Assembly (NCBI GenBank): GCA_035610835.1
Contig: CM069445.1
Location: 39,260,656-39,324,655, forward strand
Origin: Ophiura sarsii
Lineage: Eukaryota > Echinodermata > Ophiuroidea > Amphilepidida > Ophiuridae
Length of the DNA: 64,000 bases
Direction of reading: 5' to 3'
The translations under genes and the position numbers were made by a program. The notes below the pieces were generated by a model. That model had not been told where the DNA came from. It was given only the letters and a program-made list of their open reading frames with translations, and searched no databases. Shown here piece after piece: positions 35,101 through 45,129 of the stretch (within the stretch, counting starts at the first letter, position 1; every line of letters begins with the position of its first letter).

Positions 35101-38100
35101 CCATGACATTGCTGCATTGCAGCTTTTGTATTTCTCATGGACTTTCCTTTTTGTTTGTACAGATTTAATGTTATTTCAGCCATTTTGTAGATCTAGAAAT
35201 AGCATGGATAGATGCAAAAGTGTCATCAACACCTATGGTCAGGAAATGCCATAATTATGGTAGTTGTTTTCTGTGATTGTTTCAAGGAATGGCACATTTA
35301 AGAATTGTTGAAATGTATGGATTATGAACTTTGATCGCATAATATTGAGCTCACTGGAATTTAGTAATGGCCTAAAAAGTTTTAAAAGCCAGAAGGAAAA
35401 AAATAGGTGCCAAGAAAGATGGTTAACTGCAAATTGGGAGCCAAGTTTAGGTGTACTTGGTAGAACACTGACTGCAGTCTGATGGCCAAAGAGAATCACA
35501 CCAATGTAGTCCTACCAACCAATCAATCTTTGAATTTTCAGATGTAGACAATACCAGTCACTATTGATTTAACAAAAAGGTAGCACCTTTAAATGTGAAT
35601 ATGATTGATGATAGTTAGAATATATACTAGTAATGTGCCTTTAAACTGACAATTGAACCAGACTCCAATTAGCGGGGATCACCAATAACCAATTGTCCAA
35701 AGATCCGTAGTGGATCAATGTAAAGTGCATAATTTCTATTATATTGTTTACAGGTTTAATGGGCCTAGCACATGGAAATGGCGATCATGAAGTAGAAATT
35801 GAACCTTTCCCACCAGGACATTATGAAGAGTATGACATTGTGGAGAATGGAAAGGCATCGTTGGTTGAACAACGCTTATTCCACAACTTTGAGGATTTGC
35901 CTAAGTGGCGTAATATAGTCCACAATGTACATGCTGAAGGTAGGTATCATTGGGCTATAACTTGCAAAAGGCAACAAACAAAAACCCAAACTATTCTACA
36001 GGCAGATGGATGACAAGTTGTGTGTTTTCTTCCTCTTCTTCTGTATTTCTTTTGATCAATTTTTTATTTTTTAATATCTTATTTATTTTTTGAGTTATAG
36101 ACTAAAAAGTGCCAAAAAAACCCCCCACTCCTGTGGAATGTTATCAGGATTATCATAAAACTAGTATGACAAAATTTAACAAAATATATTTGAGTTATCT
36201 TTTCCAAACCTAAAATGGGTCAAAAAACTTGTTTTTTATAATTTTTTCCAAAATGGTCAATTTCATTATCATGGTTGGATTCATTGAACCCAAAAAATTG
36301 TATTCGTTTATCAAGATTAAATGAATATTGAAGAAGTTACGGCAGTTTTACTGAGGCTGTACCTGAGAGTCCACACCCCTAACTTTGTCAAGGTCACAAT
36401 ACACAGTGATTCGTATATATATGAAGGACTTACACCATTTGGTCCACTCTTAGCAGCCAGATCCTGTGGGAATATCTCATTGTTGAGATTTCTCCATCTG
36501 AACTCTATTCCATCTGTCACCAATTGAACAGGTGTAAGCGAACTAGCCATAGTGGACCTTTGCCTTTAAGGGAAGTGTCAACCGTATTATTTTGATGATC
36601 AAATTTTGCTTCTAAGTTTGAGAATATTGAATAAAAGTACATAAAAGTATACATTTATAGAAAGTAATTTTGATAAGGAATCCGATGGTGATATCAAATA
36701 AACTAAATTTTGAGAAATGAACCAAAAAGCGATTTTTTTTAAATTTCTTTTTTACCCCAAATTTTTCAGACAGCATAAAACTATAAAATAAAAAATGGTA
36801 ATTTGTTCGAATATACATTTTTGTAAACAAGACAATTTTGTCTAGGAAGCAAATTTTTCTTTTTCCAAAATAAGGCTTAGTTTTGGAAATATTGCTAAAA
36901 ACATCGGAAAAGTGTGAAAGTTGTGTTTTTTTGCATACATTTCGCTAGAAATGGATGCATATCTCGAGTTTAAAATCCATAATCGAAAAAATAAAAAATT
37001 GCCTTCTAGTGCTGAAAGTCCTCTACACAATGGTAGTAAAAGCTTATCTGATAGTTTGATATTTTTTTAGTTATGTTGTCTGAAAATGCGTAAAATTCCT
37101 TCAAATTTGAACTTCTAGAAAACATCGATTTAGTAAAAATATTGACATTTGCCACCATTTAAAGCTAAATGTTCACAGAATACACGGGCGTGTGACCTAA
37201 AAAGCGAGTATACTATTATGATCAATCAAAATAAACTATCAGATTCAATTTATATTGTCACAATGTGAAGAAATTGGAAGAAAACTGAAATTTAAATGAT
37301 CGTAAGATTGGCCTTTGTTTACATTTTTAGACATTGTTTTGCGTTCTTTTGTTTTTCGCGTCTACGTCGCGGATATTAAGCCGCGCGTCTAGTATTACGC
37401 ACGGGAAGTTTCAGCGCGCGACGCAATGATCGAACAGCTGTCGCAGCATTTGAAAAGCAAGGAACTCCGCTTAAATTCCCGCCAAATAACCATGCGCCAT
37501 TTACTGGCTCAAACTTACCAAAACAACAATTTAAAATCACCCAAAAAAACGGGAAATAATCGCTTCCGATTAGAATAGAATACATATAAAAGTATAAAAT
37601 AATAGAGAAATATGAAATTCAATTTTTGAAACAAGTGCCGGGTTGACACTGCCCTTAAGGGAAGTGTCAACCCTATTATTTTGATGATCAACTTTTGCTT
37701 CTAAGTTTGAGAATATTTAATAAAAGTACATAAAAGTATACATTTATAGAAAGGAAATTTGATTAAGAATCCGATGGTGATATCAATGTGATACCAAATA
37801 AAATAAATTTTGAGAAATGAACCAAAAAGCGATTATTTTACCCCAATTTTTTCAGACAGCATAACTATAAAATAAAAAATGGTAATTTGTTCTAATATAC
37901 ATTTTTGTAAACAAGACAATTATGTCTAGGAGGCAATTTTTTCTTTTTCCAAAATAAGGCTTAGTTTTGGAAATATTGCTAAAAACATCGGAAAAGTGTA
38001 AAAGTCGTGTTTTTTTGCATACATTTCGCTAGAAATGGCTGCATATCTCGAGTTTAAAATCCAAAATCGAAAAAATAAAAAATTGCCTCCTAGCGCTGAA

Positions 38101-41100
38101 AGTCCTCTACACAATGGTAGTAAAAGCTTACCTGATAGTTTGATATATTTTTAGTTATGTTGTCTGAAAATTCGTAAAATTCCTTCAAATTTGAACTTCT
38201 AGAAAACATCGATTTAGTAAAAATATTGACCTTTTTCACCATTTAAAGCTAAATATTCTCGGAATACACGGGCGTGTGACCTAAAAGGCGAGTATACTAT
38301 TATGAACAATCAAAATCAACTATCAGATTCAATTTATATTGTCACAATGAGAAGAAATTGGAAGAAAACTGAAATTTAAATGATCGTAAGATTGGCCTTT
38401 GTTTACATTTTTAGGCATTGTTTTGCGCTCTTTTGTTTTCGCGTCTTCGTCGCGGATATTAAGCGGCGCGTCTAGTATTACGCACGGGAAGATTCAGCGC
38501 GCGACGCAATGATCGAACAGCTGTCGCAGCATTTGAAATGCGCGGAACGCCGCTTAATTTCCCGCCAAATAACCGTGCGCCTTTTCCCGACTCAAACTTA
38601 CCAAAACAACAATTTTAAATCACCCAAAAGAACGGGAAATAATCGCTTCCGATTAGTAACTGATGATGGTAATGATAGAATACATATAAAAGTATAAAAT
38701 AATAGAGAAATATGAAATTCAATTTTTGAAACAAGTGCCGGGTTGACACTGCCCTTAAGTACCTTTCCAAAAATGAGATCGGTGCACTATTATTTGAAAT
38801 TGTTGTAGTCAAATAAATTGATAATAGTTTTTTTGTTTCAGGTGATGATATATATGAAAACATCAGGTTGCTGTTCACAGAGGCTGTCAAAAAGCGATTG
38901 ATGACACACAGACGTCTAGGTTGCATGTTATCAGGTAAGTCTTCTAGCTTCATGGTCTACTTGCCCCATAGAAATTCTCTGTATTGATGTGATGTCAAAG
39001 CGGTCCTCTGAATGCTTTGCCTGTTAAGCATGATCTGTTGCATATTGCCATATTGCACACTGGTGCGTGACGGCTGTATCCAGTGGCATAATTGAGGACA
39101 TGTGCAATCGCTACCAGGGTCAAACCGCCCATTTACTTAATAACATGGATGCACTTGCTTGCATGTCTGCGGCAAATAAGTCTGAAAGCAGCTGTTGCGA
39201 ATGCTGCTTGGGCTAAAATAAAATATAGTTGGTCCCAGAAACAAACAAATGTTTGGGGAAAGGCAATGTATATTTCTTTTTTTCATTCATTTTGCATTTT
39301 GTTTCCCATATTGCATTGAAAACTATTTCCTATAGTTGACATTGCAACATTCAGTAAATTTGGCCACAAAAAAAAGAAGGTCTAATAGCTATGCGATATG
39401 GGATTTTGTTTAGGAAAAAAAGCTATGCTAAATGCGGAAATTCTTTTTTTATTGTGTTTTGCCCCCCCCCCCCCCTTCACATACTTATGCGTGACAGATT
39501 TGTTCTTCTTTCTTGGCCGTTGTTACCGTCTTTCCTCATGGCAATAGTAAAATCCCATTTTGCGACTTGTATGAGCTGCTGTTTGCCTTCAGAATTGAGG
39601 CAAACCAATCTTTGGTTTTGCATTGCCTTATTCCAAGACACAGCCATACTGGTTGTAAAGTGCTCAACAAAAGAAAGTCATACACTTTGTTTAGGTCCTT
39701 TAAAGTAAATTTTGATTATTGTTTTACCAAACAGGCTAGATAGACATTTGGATGAATCTTTGTGGCACATTGTAAAAGTGTAGGACTTTCTTTTTTTGAG
39801 CACTTTATATCTGGTGTTTCTAGGGATAACGAAAAAACAAATTTCTTGGATCCTCATGTGTGTTGACTAATAGGTCTTTTTTATAATAATGTCATAACCA
39901 TTTTTCAGGTGGTTTGGATTCTAGCCTTGTAGCATCCCTCGTGGTCAAGTTAGCCAAGGAAGCAGGAGTTAAATATCCAATACAAACTTTCTCTATTGGA
40001 ATGGAGGGAAGTCCTGATGTCCTTGCAGCAAGGAAGGTAAGTGTTGTATCGTCACCCTGCTACGATAACAAATTGTATGTTGTTTTTGACAAGTTTCACT
40101 AAAAAGTGAACAATGATATTTTATAATTACACCCTAACCATGCCAAATCCAACAATTTATCAAGCAATCAAGCAAGCAAAGAAGCAAGCAGGCAAGCAAG
40201 CAAGGAATTAATATGTATTTTAATTTCACATCACTTTATTAGTATCATGACACATTCGATTGATACACAATGGCACATGAAAGTCAATGTTATGTTTCCC
40301 GTAACAATTTCAAAACCATAATGAGGCAACATTTTCATTATTCATCATTTTGCAGGATTTCAAATAACAGCAATTTCATCACATATATAGCGCGCTCTAT
40401 ACCTGCCAAAGTGTGAATGCCATTTCAGGTTTTGTTCCTCACCAGGCAGGCACTTTTAAATATGTTGAGTAGGTGAAGATGTCAACAAGGCTACAATACT
40501 CAAGCAATCACATTTGTTCTGGCTATGAGACCATTGCACACTCAGTATATTGCAAAGGGTTGTTTACTTTAATATGAACCATTTTTAATGGAAAATCTGT
40601 TAGGGACAATGTCTTTTTTACTTTTTGTCAGGTTGCCAAATATATAGGCAGTGATCACCATGAGGTATCATTTTCTGCTGAAGAAGGTATTGCTGCAGTG
40701 GAGGAGGTCATCAAAGCTCTGGAAAGCTATGACATCACTACTATACGAGCATCAGTTGGTAAGGCAACAAAACAAACAACCCTTGTTCTACGTGTGCTAC
40801 CGATCCTCTCTTTTTTTTAATTTAAGATTTTTTTAAAGAAATTTAATCAAGAATTGTTGAAATATATTGACATTTTTTGGAAATTTGAATTTTTTGTTGT
40901 TGAAATTTCATAAAATGCTGAAAATTCACCAAAATGTTCACAAAATGATGAAAAAAAATGAAAAACTTTTTTTCCCGCCTCAGTTGTGAAGACAAATTAT
41001 TGGATGGTTAGAACGTTGGTTGTTATCCGTTTATGACATAGACCTTTGGGGAGCTTTGTTAGCGCCATTGTGATACCCTTACTTGCTACCATGAGAAGAA

Positions 41101-43909
41101 AAAAAGTTTGTTAAGGGCAAAAAGTTATGTGCTACACATTACTGTAGGAAATCAGCAATGCACTACATGCACAATTTGATTTGATTTGATTTATTTCGGT
41201 ATCTCCACATATATATAACAATGACAATGATGTAATATAGATAATCTTAAGATACACTTAAAATTACAAAACCACACAAAATTGGGGGAGATACAAACAG
41301 GATAACCCTTTAAGCCCGGAGGCTTATTTCCGAAGTAATTCTTTTTACTGTGCTTTTTTTCAAGCTTAATCCAACTTTTTGATAACTAAAAAAATAAAAT
41401 AATTCTAATTGGCACATCACATTGGTCTGCGCATGCAAAGTGATTTCACTTTCTTTACAAACTTTTATCAAGGCTGAGTTTGTTGTTAAATTGTTATTTC
41501 ACATTCAGATAAATATTTATCATTGTTTTGCAGGTATGTACTTAATATCACGCTATATCAGCAAAGAGTCTGACAGTGTGGTGATATTCTCAGGTGAGGG
41601 CGCCGATGAGCTTGCGCAGGGTTATATCTACTTCCATAAAGCGCCAAATGCTGAGGACGCTGATGCAGAATCAAAACGACTACTCAAGGATCTATACCTA
41701 TTTGATAACTTGAGAGCTGATAGGACTACAGCTGCCTATGGGTGAGTTATAAAGAGGCTGAAGAGAATGTGATAACTATATCCAGAAACTGACTGCTAAA
41801 GATGATGCGATAACTTGATATCTAGGAATACACTTGCAATGCCCATAGCAACATGGATGCAATTTTTAGATGGTTTAGCAACAGGAAACATTAGGCAGGA
41901 AGTTGTAACCTAACCCTAACTCATGGCGAGATCAAATGGGTATATTAGGGAGAAAAAACTGTTACTTGGGATAAATCCTAGGCTATTAGTAATTTAGTAT
42001 ATGGGTCTGGGCCCATATCCACAGCTAGACCATGAGTCATGCTCAGCAAAACTAAGTGTTTCATTGTCATATGTGTGACCGGCCACATTAAAATGGACGT
42101 GTTGGTGGCATGCCTCGAATATTAGTTACTTAAATCAGTTGAAAGAGAACAGTCCAAGCTTTAAAATGATTGAAGAAAATCCGGCTTCCATCAACAAGAT
42201 TTGATTTCAAGAAACCCTTCCCCCCTTTTTTGGGGGGCGGGGGGGGAGGGGGAATTTAAGGAGGTTATATTTCACCAAATTTGTTGCCTATATTATTTCA
42301 AAACTCATCACCGACATCATGTCCTTTTTTATGTGACTGGTCACACGTAGCCTGTTGTGAACAAGCAATGAGACTGAGGAAGCTGAGATCACCAGTGTAA
42401 CATTTGATTTATATAACTTCTTACTACATGTTCATTCATGACTGACATAAGACAAAGGCCCTCTATATACTACCATCATGGTTTGATATTTTCATATTTG
42501 ATTTGCTTAAAGCCTAGAGCTGCGTGTACCATTCTATTCCTAGATCACCATTTCACCTTCACCTCGTACTACCTGTCCATTCCGGCCGATATTAGACTAT
42601 CAAAGGGCCTCTATGCTACCTTCATGGTTTTAATATTTTTGTATTTGATTTACTTACAGCCTAGAGCTGCGTGTACCATTCCTAGATCACCATTTCACCT
42701 CGTACTACCTGTCCATTCCGGCTGAGATTAGACCACCCAGAGAGGGAATAGAGAAGTATCTAATACGCAAAGCATTTGATAAGTCTAAGCTTCTACCAGA
42801 AGAGATCCTATGGAGACCCAAAGAGGCATTCAGTGACGGTGTGTCTTCTGTAAAGAAGTCGTGGTATGAGTCCCTACAAGAATTTATTGAAACACAGGTG
42901 AGTCTTTTGTTTTATCATGTCAATGTGAATTCTCAGGTTTTTTCCAATAGTTCTCGCTTCTCAAAATGTCCCATTCATGTGTGGGTTGTTTTGTACAATG
43001 TCACGCTTGTTCTAGAAAGTGTACAGGGATTTCCCTCTTATGTGAAGGAGAGGCATAATTCTGTTATACCCCTGTGAAGGGTATAACAGAATTACTCCCA
43101 CACTTGTTTCACAACATAGACATGCGATTTCTTACATGTTTTTTCAATAGTTTTCAGTTCTCGAAATGTCCCATTCATTTGTGGGTCGTTTGGTACAATT
43201 TCATGCTTGTTCTAGGAAGTGTACAGTTTTTTCTTCTTTTCCTCTTTATGTGAAGGAGAGGCATAAAGTGAGAAGGGGATGAACAGACTGATTCTTAAAT
43301 GCTCATGAAGGACATAAGTGTGTGCCTTATGTTCTGGCTATTTACTATAGATTACTAAGATTTAAAAAAATAGAAAGTCATTATTTATGTTTAATGTAAA
43401 CGGTTTTACATCTGAAAACTCAAATCAAAGACTATCATTATTACGTTATGATACCAGTAACATTTTTGTTTCAGCCATAATACCAATCAAACGTTGGCGC
43501 AGCATTTTTGCTTACTTGTCACAAATCAATGAAACGGTATAAAATGTTAGTGTTTGTGATTTTCTCTGTCTTCATAACACCGTAATATTCTGTGAGTTAT
43601 GTGCAACACCATAATAAATGTACTCTTATCTAGTTGATTTTATTATCACTCTGTGCTTTGATTTGCTTCCATTAGGTAACTGACAGCATGATGGAGGATT
43701 CCTCAAAGATATTTCCTTTTAACCCACCCAGGATTAAGGAGGCCTACTACTACCGCCAGATCTTTGAGAGGTTATACCCAGCCCAAGCCAAGTGGATTCC
43801 ATACTATTGGATGCCGAAATGGTCCAAGACCAATGACCCCTCCGCGCGTACACTAAAACATTACAAAGATTCGGATGTGCAGGAGAAAGACCAGAAAATT
43901 ACAGAATGA
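27316..43909 (+). CDS. ASNS: Asparagine synthetase (glutamine-hydrolysing), complete gene, copy A, ten coding exons
   Basis: Makes asparagine from aspartate, ATP and glutamine in the cytosol. Coding exons at 27316-27564, 28973-29119, 29729-29819, 35754-35939, 38842-38934, 39909-40036, 40632-40758, 41534-41741, 42660-42897 and 43676-43909 all have AG/GT borders and compatible phases. They join to 1,701 bases, 566 residues (human ASNS: 561). The N-terminal glutaminase has the nucleophile Cys2, NGEIYN (75-80) and D97; the synthetase has the pyrophosphate loop SGGLDSS (255-261) and [12 protein letters not shown] (360-371). The start is set by MCGIW, since Cys2 must follow the removed Met. An acceptor-like ACAG precedes the ATG, implying an upstream non-coding exon. 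Two changes in the conserved RLAxVD motif (Asp51, Tyr54) are unusual. Two AATAAA signals lie about 355 bases after the stop. Confidence 0.96.
28973..29119 (+). CDS. ASNS: ASNS copy A coding exon 2 (residues 84-132)
   Basis: Encodes [19 protein letters not shown] through [16 protein letters not shown], phase 0 at both borders. Asp97 in the CDGES motif corresponds to a glutamine-binding aspartate of the family. Acceptor TTTTCAG, donor GTAAGA. Confidence 0.95.
29729..29819 (+). CDS. ASNS: ASNS copy A coding exon 3 (residues 133-163)
   Basis: Encodes [20 protein letters not shown] and LAVCSEAK, the end of the glutaminase core. The donor GTATGA leaves one base of a Gly codon, completed by exon 4. 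Confidence 0.94.
30088..30165 (-). ncRNA. tRNA-like repeat in ASNS intron 3
   Basis: Minus strand has an A-box-like TAGTGTAGCATAGTAGCC (30144-30161) and a B-box-like CCGGATTCAATTCC (30101-30114) with tRNA spacing. The stems do not pair, so it is a tRNA-derived SINE head or relic. Confidence 0.4.
31671..31718 (-). ncRNA. tRNA-like boxes in ASNS intron 3
   Basis: Minus strand A-box-like TGGTTGGTATAGTGACTG (31701-31718) and B-box-like CCGGATCAAATCGGG (31671-31685). Probably another tRNA-derived SINE relic. Confidence 0.35.
32525..33650. repeat. Tandem duplication of about 325 bp, first unit split by a MITE
   Basis: AAACTCGTCCAT, AGTCGTCTAATTG, GCAAACTCGACCAAA, CCCTACTACATCAA and AAAATAGGTTACCCTT occur in order at 32525-32735 and again at 33370-33520. 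The part after the inserted element in unit 1 (CTCCCTCCACC...GGTTTGGAATGC) matches 33570-33615 in unit 2. Unit 2 therefore shows the state before the insertion at 32737-33262. Confidence 0.7.
32737..33262. mobile_element. MITE with CACACCACTAAAT ends in ASNS intron 3
   Basis: CTGTATGGTTTCACACCACT (32737 onward) pairs with AGTGGTGTGCAACCGTATGG (to about 33260). The adjacent CCCTATGGGAG...ATTTAGTGGTGTG is close to the right end of the TTAA-flanked element at 60612-61110, so the two are one family. Confidence 0.6.
34148..34225. repeat. CGCACGGTCACAAAATTT short repeat array
   Basis: Five units of TTTCGCACGGTCACAAAA-type sequence, the same motif as at 17928-17978. Confidence 0.8.
34262..34418 (+). 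repeat. Polypyrimidine tract of about 155 bases
   Basis: Almost pure C/T on the plus strand (TTTCTTTCTTTCCC...), inside ASNS intron 3. Such tracts can adopt triplex structures. A C-rich stretch follows at 34432-34460. Confidence 0.9.
35754..35939 (+). CDS. ASNS: ASNS copy A coding exon 4 (residues 163-225)
   Basis: Encodes [33 protein letters not shown] and the linker toward the synthetase domain. It is preceded by the longest intron (about 5.9 kb), which holds most of the intronic repeats. Donor GTAGGT. Confidence 0.94.
36317..36550 (-). other. Protein-like minus-strand frame in ASNS intron 4
   Basis: A 77-codon frame starts [20 protein letters not shown] and contains [13 protein letters not shown] followed by a GTAAGT donor-like site. 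No homologue is recognised and no partner exon was found. It may be a fragment of an unrecognised element. It ends 16 bases before the TTAA element at 36566. Confidence 0.25.
36570..37654. mobile_element. TTAA-flanked 1.09 kb element, first of two in tandem
   Basis: TTAA at 36566-36569 and 37655-37658. The left end is GGGAAGTGTCAACC and the right end, inverted, is GGGCAGTGTCAACCCGG. It has an AT-rich body and a GC-rich segment at about 37350-37490. No long frame. It fills ASNS intron 4 together with the second copy. TTAA targets with purine-starting ends fit Kolobok-type elements; this is inference. Confidence 0.85.
37659..38754. mobile_element. TTAA-flanked 1.1 kb element, second of two in tandem
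   Basis: Shares the TTAA at 37655-37658 with the first copy and ends at TTAA 38755-38758. It is highly similar to the first copy end to end, with small indels (an extra GATGATGGTA-type stretch near 38660; a T-run deletion near 37836). It lies 87 bases upstream of ASNS exon 5. Confidence 0.85.
38842..38934 (+). CDS. ASNS: ASNS copy A coding exon 5 (residues 225-256)
   Basis: Encodes [20 protein letters not shown] and RRLGCMLS, the helix leading into the ATP pyrophosphatase loop. The Gly of SGG is split across the intron. Donor GTAAGT. Confidence 0.94.
39909..40036 (+). CDS. ASNS: ASNS copy A coding exon 6 (residues 256-298)
   Basis: Completes the pyrophosphate loop SGGLDSS and encodes [17 protein letters not shown], which lines the ATP site in the family. 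Donor GTAAGT, phase 0. Confidence 0.94.
40270..40350. mobile_element. Partial MITE end (family of 56571-56973)
   Basis: GCACATGAAAGTCAATG followed by GTTTCCCGTAAC and TTTTCATTATTCATCATT matches the left end of the foldback element at 56.6 kb. No right end was found in ASNS intron 6. Confidence 0.4.
40632..40758 (+). CDS. ASNS: ASNS copy A coding exon 7 (residues 299-341)
   Basis: Encodes [19 protein letters not shown] and [14 protein letters not shown]. The YDITTIRAS block is near-identical in animal ASNS. Donor GTAAGG splits a Gly codon. Confidence 0.94.
41172..41335 (-). mobile_element. LINE 3' tail, antisense, in ASNS intron 7
   Basis: On the minus strand the segment starts GGAAATAAGCCTCCGGGCTT and ends with CGAAATAAATCAAATCAAAT, an AATC-type short-repeat tail typical of CR1/L2-like elements. 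No coding part. Confidence 0.5.
41534..41741 (+). CDS. ASNS: ASNS copy A coding exon 8 (residues 341-410)
   Basis: Encodes [20 protein letters not shown], then [17 protein letters not shown] and [11 protein letters not shown]. The acidic SGEGADEL motif belongs to the synthetase active site; vertebrates have Ser where this protein has Ala364. The donor GTGAGT leaves two bases of a Gly codon. Confidence 0.94.
42513..42600 (+). pseudogene. Broken duplicate of ASNS exon 9 start (decoy exon)
   Basis: The first about 75 bases of exon 9, with 60 bases of intron before it, are duplicated at 42452-42600, directly upstream of the real exon. The decoy has an acceptor-like TTAAAG and the same CCTAGAGCTGCGTGTACCA, but extra bases (TCTAT, and CTTCAC further on) create an in-frame TAG ten codons in. 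Including it would truncate the protein. The real copy has the better acceptor CTTACAG and no stop. Confidence 0.9.
42660..42897 (+). CDS. ASNS: ASNS copy A coding exon 9 (residues 410-489)
   Basis: Encodes [32 protein letters not shown] and [20 protein letters not shown], the core of the synthetase C-terminal half. Acceptor CTTACAG, donor GTGAGT, ends in phase 0. A defective duplicate of its start lies 147 bases upstream. Confidence 0.94.
42930..43275. repeat. Direct repeat pair in ASNS intron 9 with a perfect hairpin between
   Basis: A segment of about 125 bases (CAATAGTT...AAATGTCCCATTCAT...TGCTTGTTCTAGRAAGTGTACAG...GAAGGAGAGGCATAA) occurs at about 42945-43058 and about 43147-43268. Between them AATTCTGTTATACCC (43057-43071) pairs perfectly with GGGTATAACAGAATT (43079-43093) around a 7-base loop. 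Confidence 0.75.
43676..43909 (+). CDS. ASNS: ASNS copy A coding exon 10 (residues 490-566, stop)
   Basis: Encodes [32 protein letters not shown] and YYWMPKW followed by [11 protein letters not shown] and a charged tail ending at TGA 43907-43909. The MPKW...DPSARTL block is the usual C-terminal signature of animal ASNS. The last dozen residues are variable in the family. Confidence 0.95.
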   Translation, partial: VTDSMMEDSSKIFPFNPPRIKEAYYYRQIFERLYPAQAKWIPYYWMPKWSKTNDPSARTLKHYKDSDVQEKDQKITE

Positions 43910-44263
43910 GATGGATGTCAATTCAATAACATTTTAGGTAGATAGGTGTTAAGGAATTACTTTTGAATAGTATAGAAAATAGGGCACATAATTGCTAACA
44001 GAAATTGTACCATGGCGAAATGTATACAAAATAGTTATTTTGATGGGGCTGTCATACAAGTCTGAAGAAGGTATTTTTATCGTGAACATAATCAAAATTG
44101 ATGTGATGATTGATATAAAATACTAGGCTGCTCGTAGGCCAAGTGAATTATGCAGTAGTGACACAAGTGATATCGATTTCCTTTGTGAAAATCGGAAGGC
44201 TGAAGTTCATAAAGTAATGATTGTTTAACAATCGATTGTTTTGCTAAAGGGCTTATGTGGCTA

Positions 44264-44276
44264 AATAAAGAATAAA
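44264..44276 (+). terminator. ASNS polyadenylation signals
   Basis: Two AATAAA hexamers (44264-44269 and 44271-44276) lie about 355 bases after the ASNS stop. No earlier AATAAA was noticed in the 3' UTR. Confidence 0.65.
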
Positions 44277-45129
44277 CATGTTTTGCGTCTCCACCTGCTA
44301 CCTTTCGGGGTCCGCTTCAATTTGTAAATAACACAAAATGTGGGACACAGTCAAATTCAGAACAAGTCTTATTTTTGATTTTTAATATTAGTACATCTTA
44401 AAACTAACCAATATAGATCCAATTCATGGAAATAAGACTTTTGACGTATTTAACTTTCATTTAGGTTATTGAATTGTTAACTGAACCAAAACTTTAATTG
44501 CGCATAACTTAAACCAGACCATTTCAAATCAAGATTAGAAAACTTCGGGAAAAGTATTTGATTGGAGCGATTTAATCACATGACAGGGTAGGTATTTGTT
44601 TTATAGTTAGTAAAGTATAGACCATTTCAAATCAAGATTGGAAAACTTCGGGAAAAACTGCATTATGTATGGTACATGTTGATGTACATTTTTACTTTGA
44701 TATAGTCAATTTATTACTTATTTTACATGGGTTCGGTGATATTTGTAATGTGTTTTACAAATTCAGGTAAAAAATAAATAGATCGGGTGGTTATCTAAAT
44801 AAGGGAAATTCTCTGTAATGTGTATCATGTATTCAAATCCACAGTTATCGTTTTATGTTTTATTTCTATCATGTCCTTGACAGTTGCATATCTTGCCAAT
44901 TTATAAAAAACTTATTCAAATACTTTATATAAAGGTTCATCAGGATTATTGTGTAATTTGCACGTTACTTTAGTGATAAAGTGTCTAACATTCGTTCTGA
45001 GTGTTGGATGCTCTGTGTAATGATGATGAAACGACTGTGTGTGTTAATTCATGTGATTTGTCGGCTGACGTTTTTAACAACGCTCCCAAGTGCAATATTT
45101 CTTGTCATAACAGTAATAACTGTTCTCAG
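44277..45129. other. Spacer downstream of ASNS
   Basis: No gene. AGACCATTTCAAATCAAGAT, followed by TRGAAAACTTCGGGAAAA, occurs twice at about 44514 and 44620. Confidence 0.5.
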
